The notes beneath the pieces are model-generated. The model did not search any database. It saw only the letters and a list, made by a program, of their open reading frames with translations, and had not been told where the DNA came from. The position numbers and the translations under genes are program-made. Positions 7,794-8,469 of a stretch of 8,469 bases of DNA are shown in pieces. Each line of letters starts with the position of its first letter. The stretch's first letter is position 1. This DNA is from Acidobacteriota bacterium (GTDB lineage: Bacteria; Acidobacteriota; Terriglobia; Terriglobales; Acidobacteriaceae), in assembly GCA_003225655.1 (NCBI GenBank), contig QIAW01000278.1:1-8469 (forward strand), given 5' to 3'.

Positions 7794-7841
7794 GCTCGGC
7801 TGGAATTGCGATGGTAAATCCCGAACAGCCTGGTATTCCGC

Positions 7842-7847
7842 TATAAT
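7842..7847 (+). promoter_or_regulatory. -10 box of the tRNA-Ser promoter
   Basis: A perfect TATAAT lies 29 bases before the tRNA 5' end, in the 83-base gap after the M1-like gene. This is the expected place for a tRNA promoter with a short leader. No consensus -35 is visible 16-18 bases upstream, so strength is uncertain. Confidence 0.55.
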
Positions 7848-7876
7848 GAATTCTCAGTTGTCCCCGCCCATACTCC

Positions 7877-7969
7877 GGAGAGGTGGCCGAGTGGCTGAAG
7901 GCGGCGGTTTGCTAAACCGTTATACGGTCAAAAGCTGTATCGGGGGTTCGAATCCCCCCCTCTCCGCCA
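7877..7969 (+). tRNA. tRNA-Ser (anticodon GCU), CCA encoded
   Basis: This is a class II serine tRNA reading AGC and AGU codons. The acceptor stem GGAGAGG pairs with CCTCTCC (7959-7965), followed by discriminator G and a genomic CCA (7967-7969). The D-arm contains GCCGAGTGGCTGAAGGC. The anticodon stem is GCGGT/ACCGT around the loop TTGCTAA, with anticodon GCT at 7911-7913. The long variable arm pairs ATACGG with CTGTAT, as expected for Ser. The T-arm is GGGGG-TTCGAAT-CCCCC. All stems are intact. The gene sits between the plus-strand M1-like gene and a convergent minus-strand gene; no integrated element is seen at its 3' end. Confidence 0.97.
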
Positions 7970-8006
7970 GCACATTAGTTTCAGGTCAATGGACAACCGG
8001 TTTCGG

Positions 8007-8469
8007 TTACGTCAGGCCTATGAGGCGCTGCTGGAGCAGTATCTCGAGTCCCGCTAAACATAGCTTGTCAGCCGGAACGCCCGAGACTTCTATCTTATTT
8101 TGCCGGAATTCTGCTGCAATCTCTTCTACTGTCAAGCTGCCTTCACAAAGGTCCAGCAATTCGGCCGAGAGCGGGGTGAGCTGGCGAACTTCCGCCGGCC
8201 CCATCGCAATTCTGCGAATTGCGAGTTTCACTTGCCCGACGGGTATGTCATGCAACGGGCTTCTCTGCCGGAGCCGCCGCACAATCTCCTGATAATCGGC
8301 CGGAACCTTGATGACGTTTACTCCGGGAAGCAACCGGGGACGGCTATCCGGAGAACTCAGCTCTTCATCGTCATGGGAAAGCAGGTCATCGGAGACTTGT
8401 TCTCGATTGGGGCGGATGCCGTTCGATTCATGTTCCGATTCATGATCGCGGCCAAGCAATGCGGCTTCG
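8007..8469 (-). CDS. Small protein with PqqD-like C-terminal domain, 5' end outside window
   Basis: The frame is open from the right edge to the TAA at 8007-8009, at least 154 codons. A TTG at 8459 is the only early start candidate, but the frame continues past it with no stop, so the true start may lie beyond the window. The first 40 or so visible residues are acidic, polar and probably disordered. The middle holds LLPGVNVIKVPADYQEIVRRLRQRSPLHDIP, which I do not recognise. The last 55 residues (TPLSAELLDLCEGSLTVEEI onward) resemble PqqD-type small winged-helix domains, in which LLDLCDG-TVxEIA leads the fold. Such domains bind peptide substrates or act as recognition modules in radical-SAM peptide maturation, but no partner gene is visible. 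The gene converges on the tRNA with 37 bases between. The call rests on motif resemblance only. Confidence 0.45.
   Translation of the reverse strand, partial: EAALLGRDHESEHESNGIRPNREQVSDDLLSHDDEELSSPDSRPRLLPGVNVIKVPADYQEIVRRLRQRSPLHDIPVGQVKLAIRRIAMGPAEVRQLTPLSAELLDLCEGSLTVEEIAAEFRQNKIEVSGVPADKLCLAGLEILLQQRLIGLT

Noticed and set aside
7950..8006. Integration site (att) at the 3' end of tRNA-Ser
   Set aside because: No integrase gene and no repeated copy of the tRNA end is present in the window.
7759..8292. Plus-strand open frame of 177 codons running through the tRNA
   Set aside because: It reads through a complete tRNA-Ser and the antisense of the PqqD-like gene; not a plausible protein.
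8425..8452. Short tandem repeat ATGAATCG twice with 12-base period
   Set aside because: Two copies inside a coding region (encoding HESEHES) are explained by a low-complexity acidic segment.

Overview
The window looks like a chromosomal segment of a free-living, moderately GC-rich bacterium, most likely an acidobacterium (Acidobacteriota, Terriglobia/Koribacter-like). This is inferred from protein style: an AsmA protein with a GLFGKKK-type tail, a secreted phosphoesterase with the QENRTPDNLF motif, a lone SpoIIE/PP2C phosphatase, and secreted TPR/metallopeptidase and M1-like proteins. I cannot confirm the taxon without a search. There are no phage, transposon or CRISPR signatures.

Layout. 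The left part is read on the minus strand. From upstream to downstream it holds a secreted TPR plus HExxH metallopeptidase (5276-3870), a PP2C/SpoIIE-type phosphatase (3698-2916), an AsmA-family envelope protein (2811-1244), a roughly 400-base non-coding stretch with small repeats, and a secreted phosphoesterase that runs off the left edge (838-1). On the plus strand, divergent from the TPR peptidase and only 32 bases from its start, is a secreted M1-like metallopeptidase (5309-7793). It is followed by a class II tRNA-Ser(GCU) with its own -10 box (7877-7969). A convergent small PqqD-like gene enters from the right edge (8469-8007).

Functionally this is mostly cell-envelope and secreted housekeeping or accessory content: two exported zinc-peptidase-like proteins from one tiny intergenic region, an inner-membrane-anchored AsmA protein, a secreted phosphoesterase and a signalling phosphatase. 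The minus-strand genes TPR peptidase, PP2C and AsmA could share a transcript, but the gaps of 171 and 104 bases make this uncertain.

The most striking observation is that three of the five large genes (phosphoesterase, AsmA, M1 peptidase) are each broken by a single frameshift. At each break the protein also appears to lack about 20 residues relative to its family, so these look like out-of-frame internal deletions rather than single-base slips. The TPR peptidase may have a smaller in-frame gap of the same kind. Several similar lesions in 8.5 kb of otherwise well-preserved coding sequence suggest an assembly or consensus artefact first and real decay second. I did not find convincing evidence of a new defence or mobile system here.
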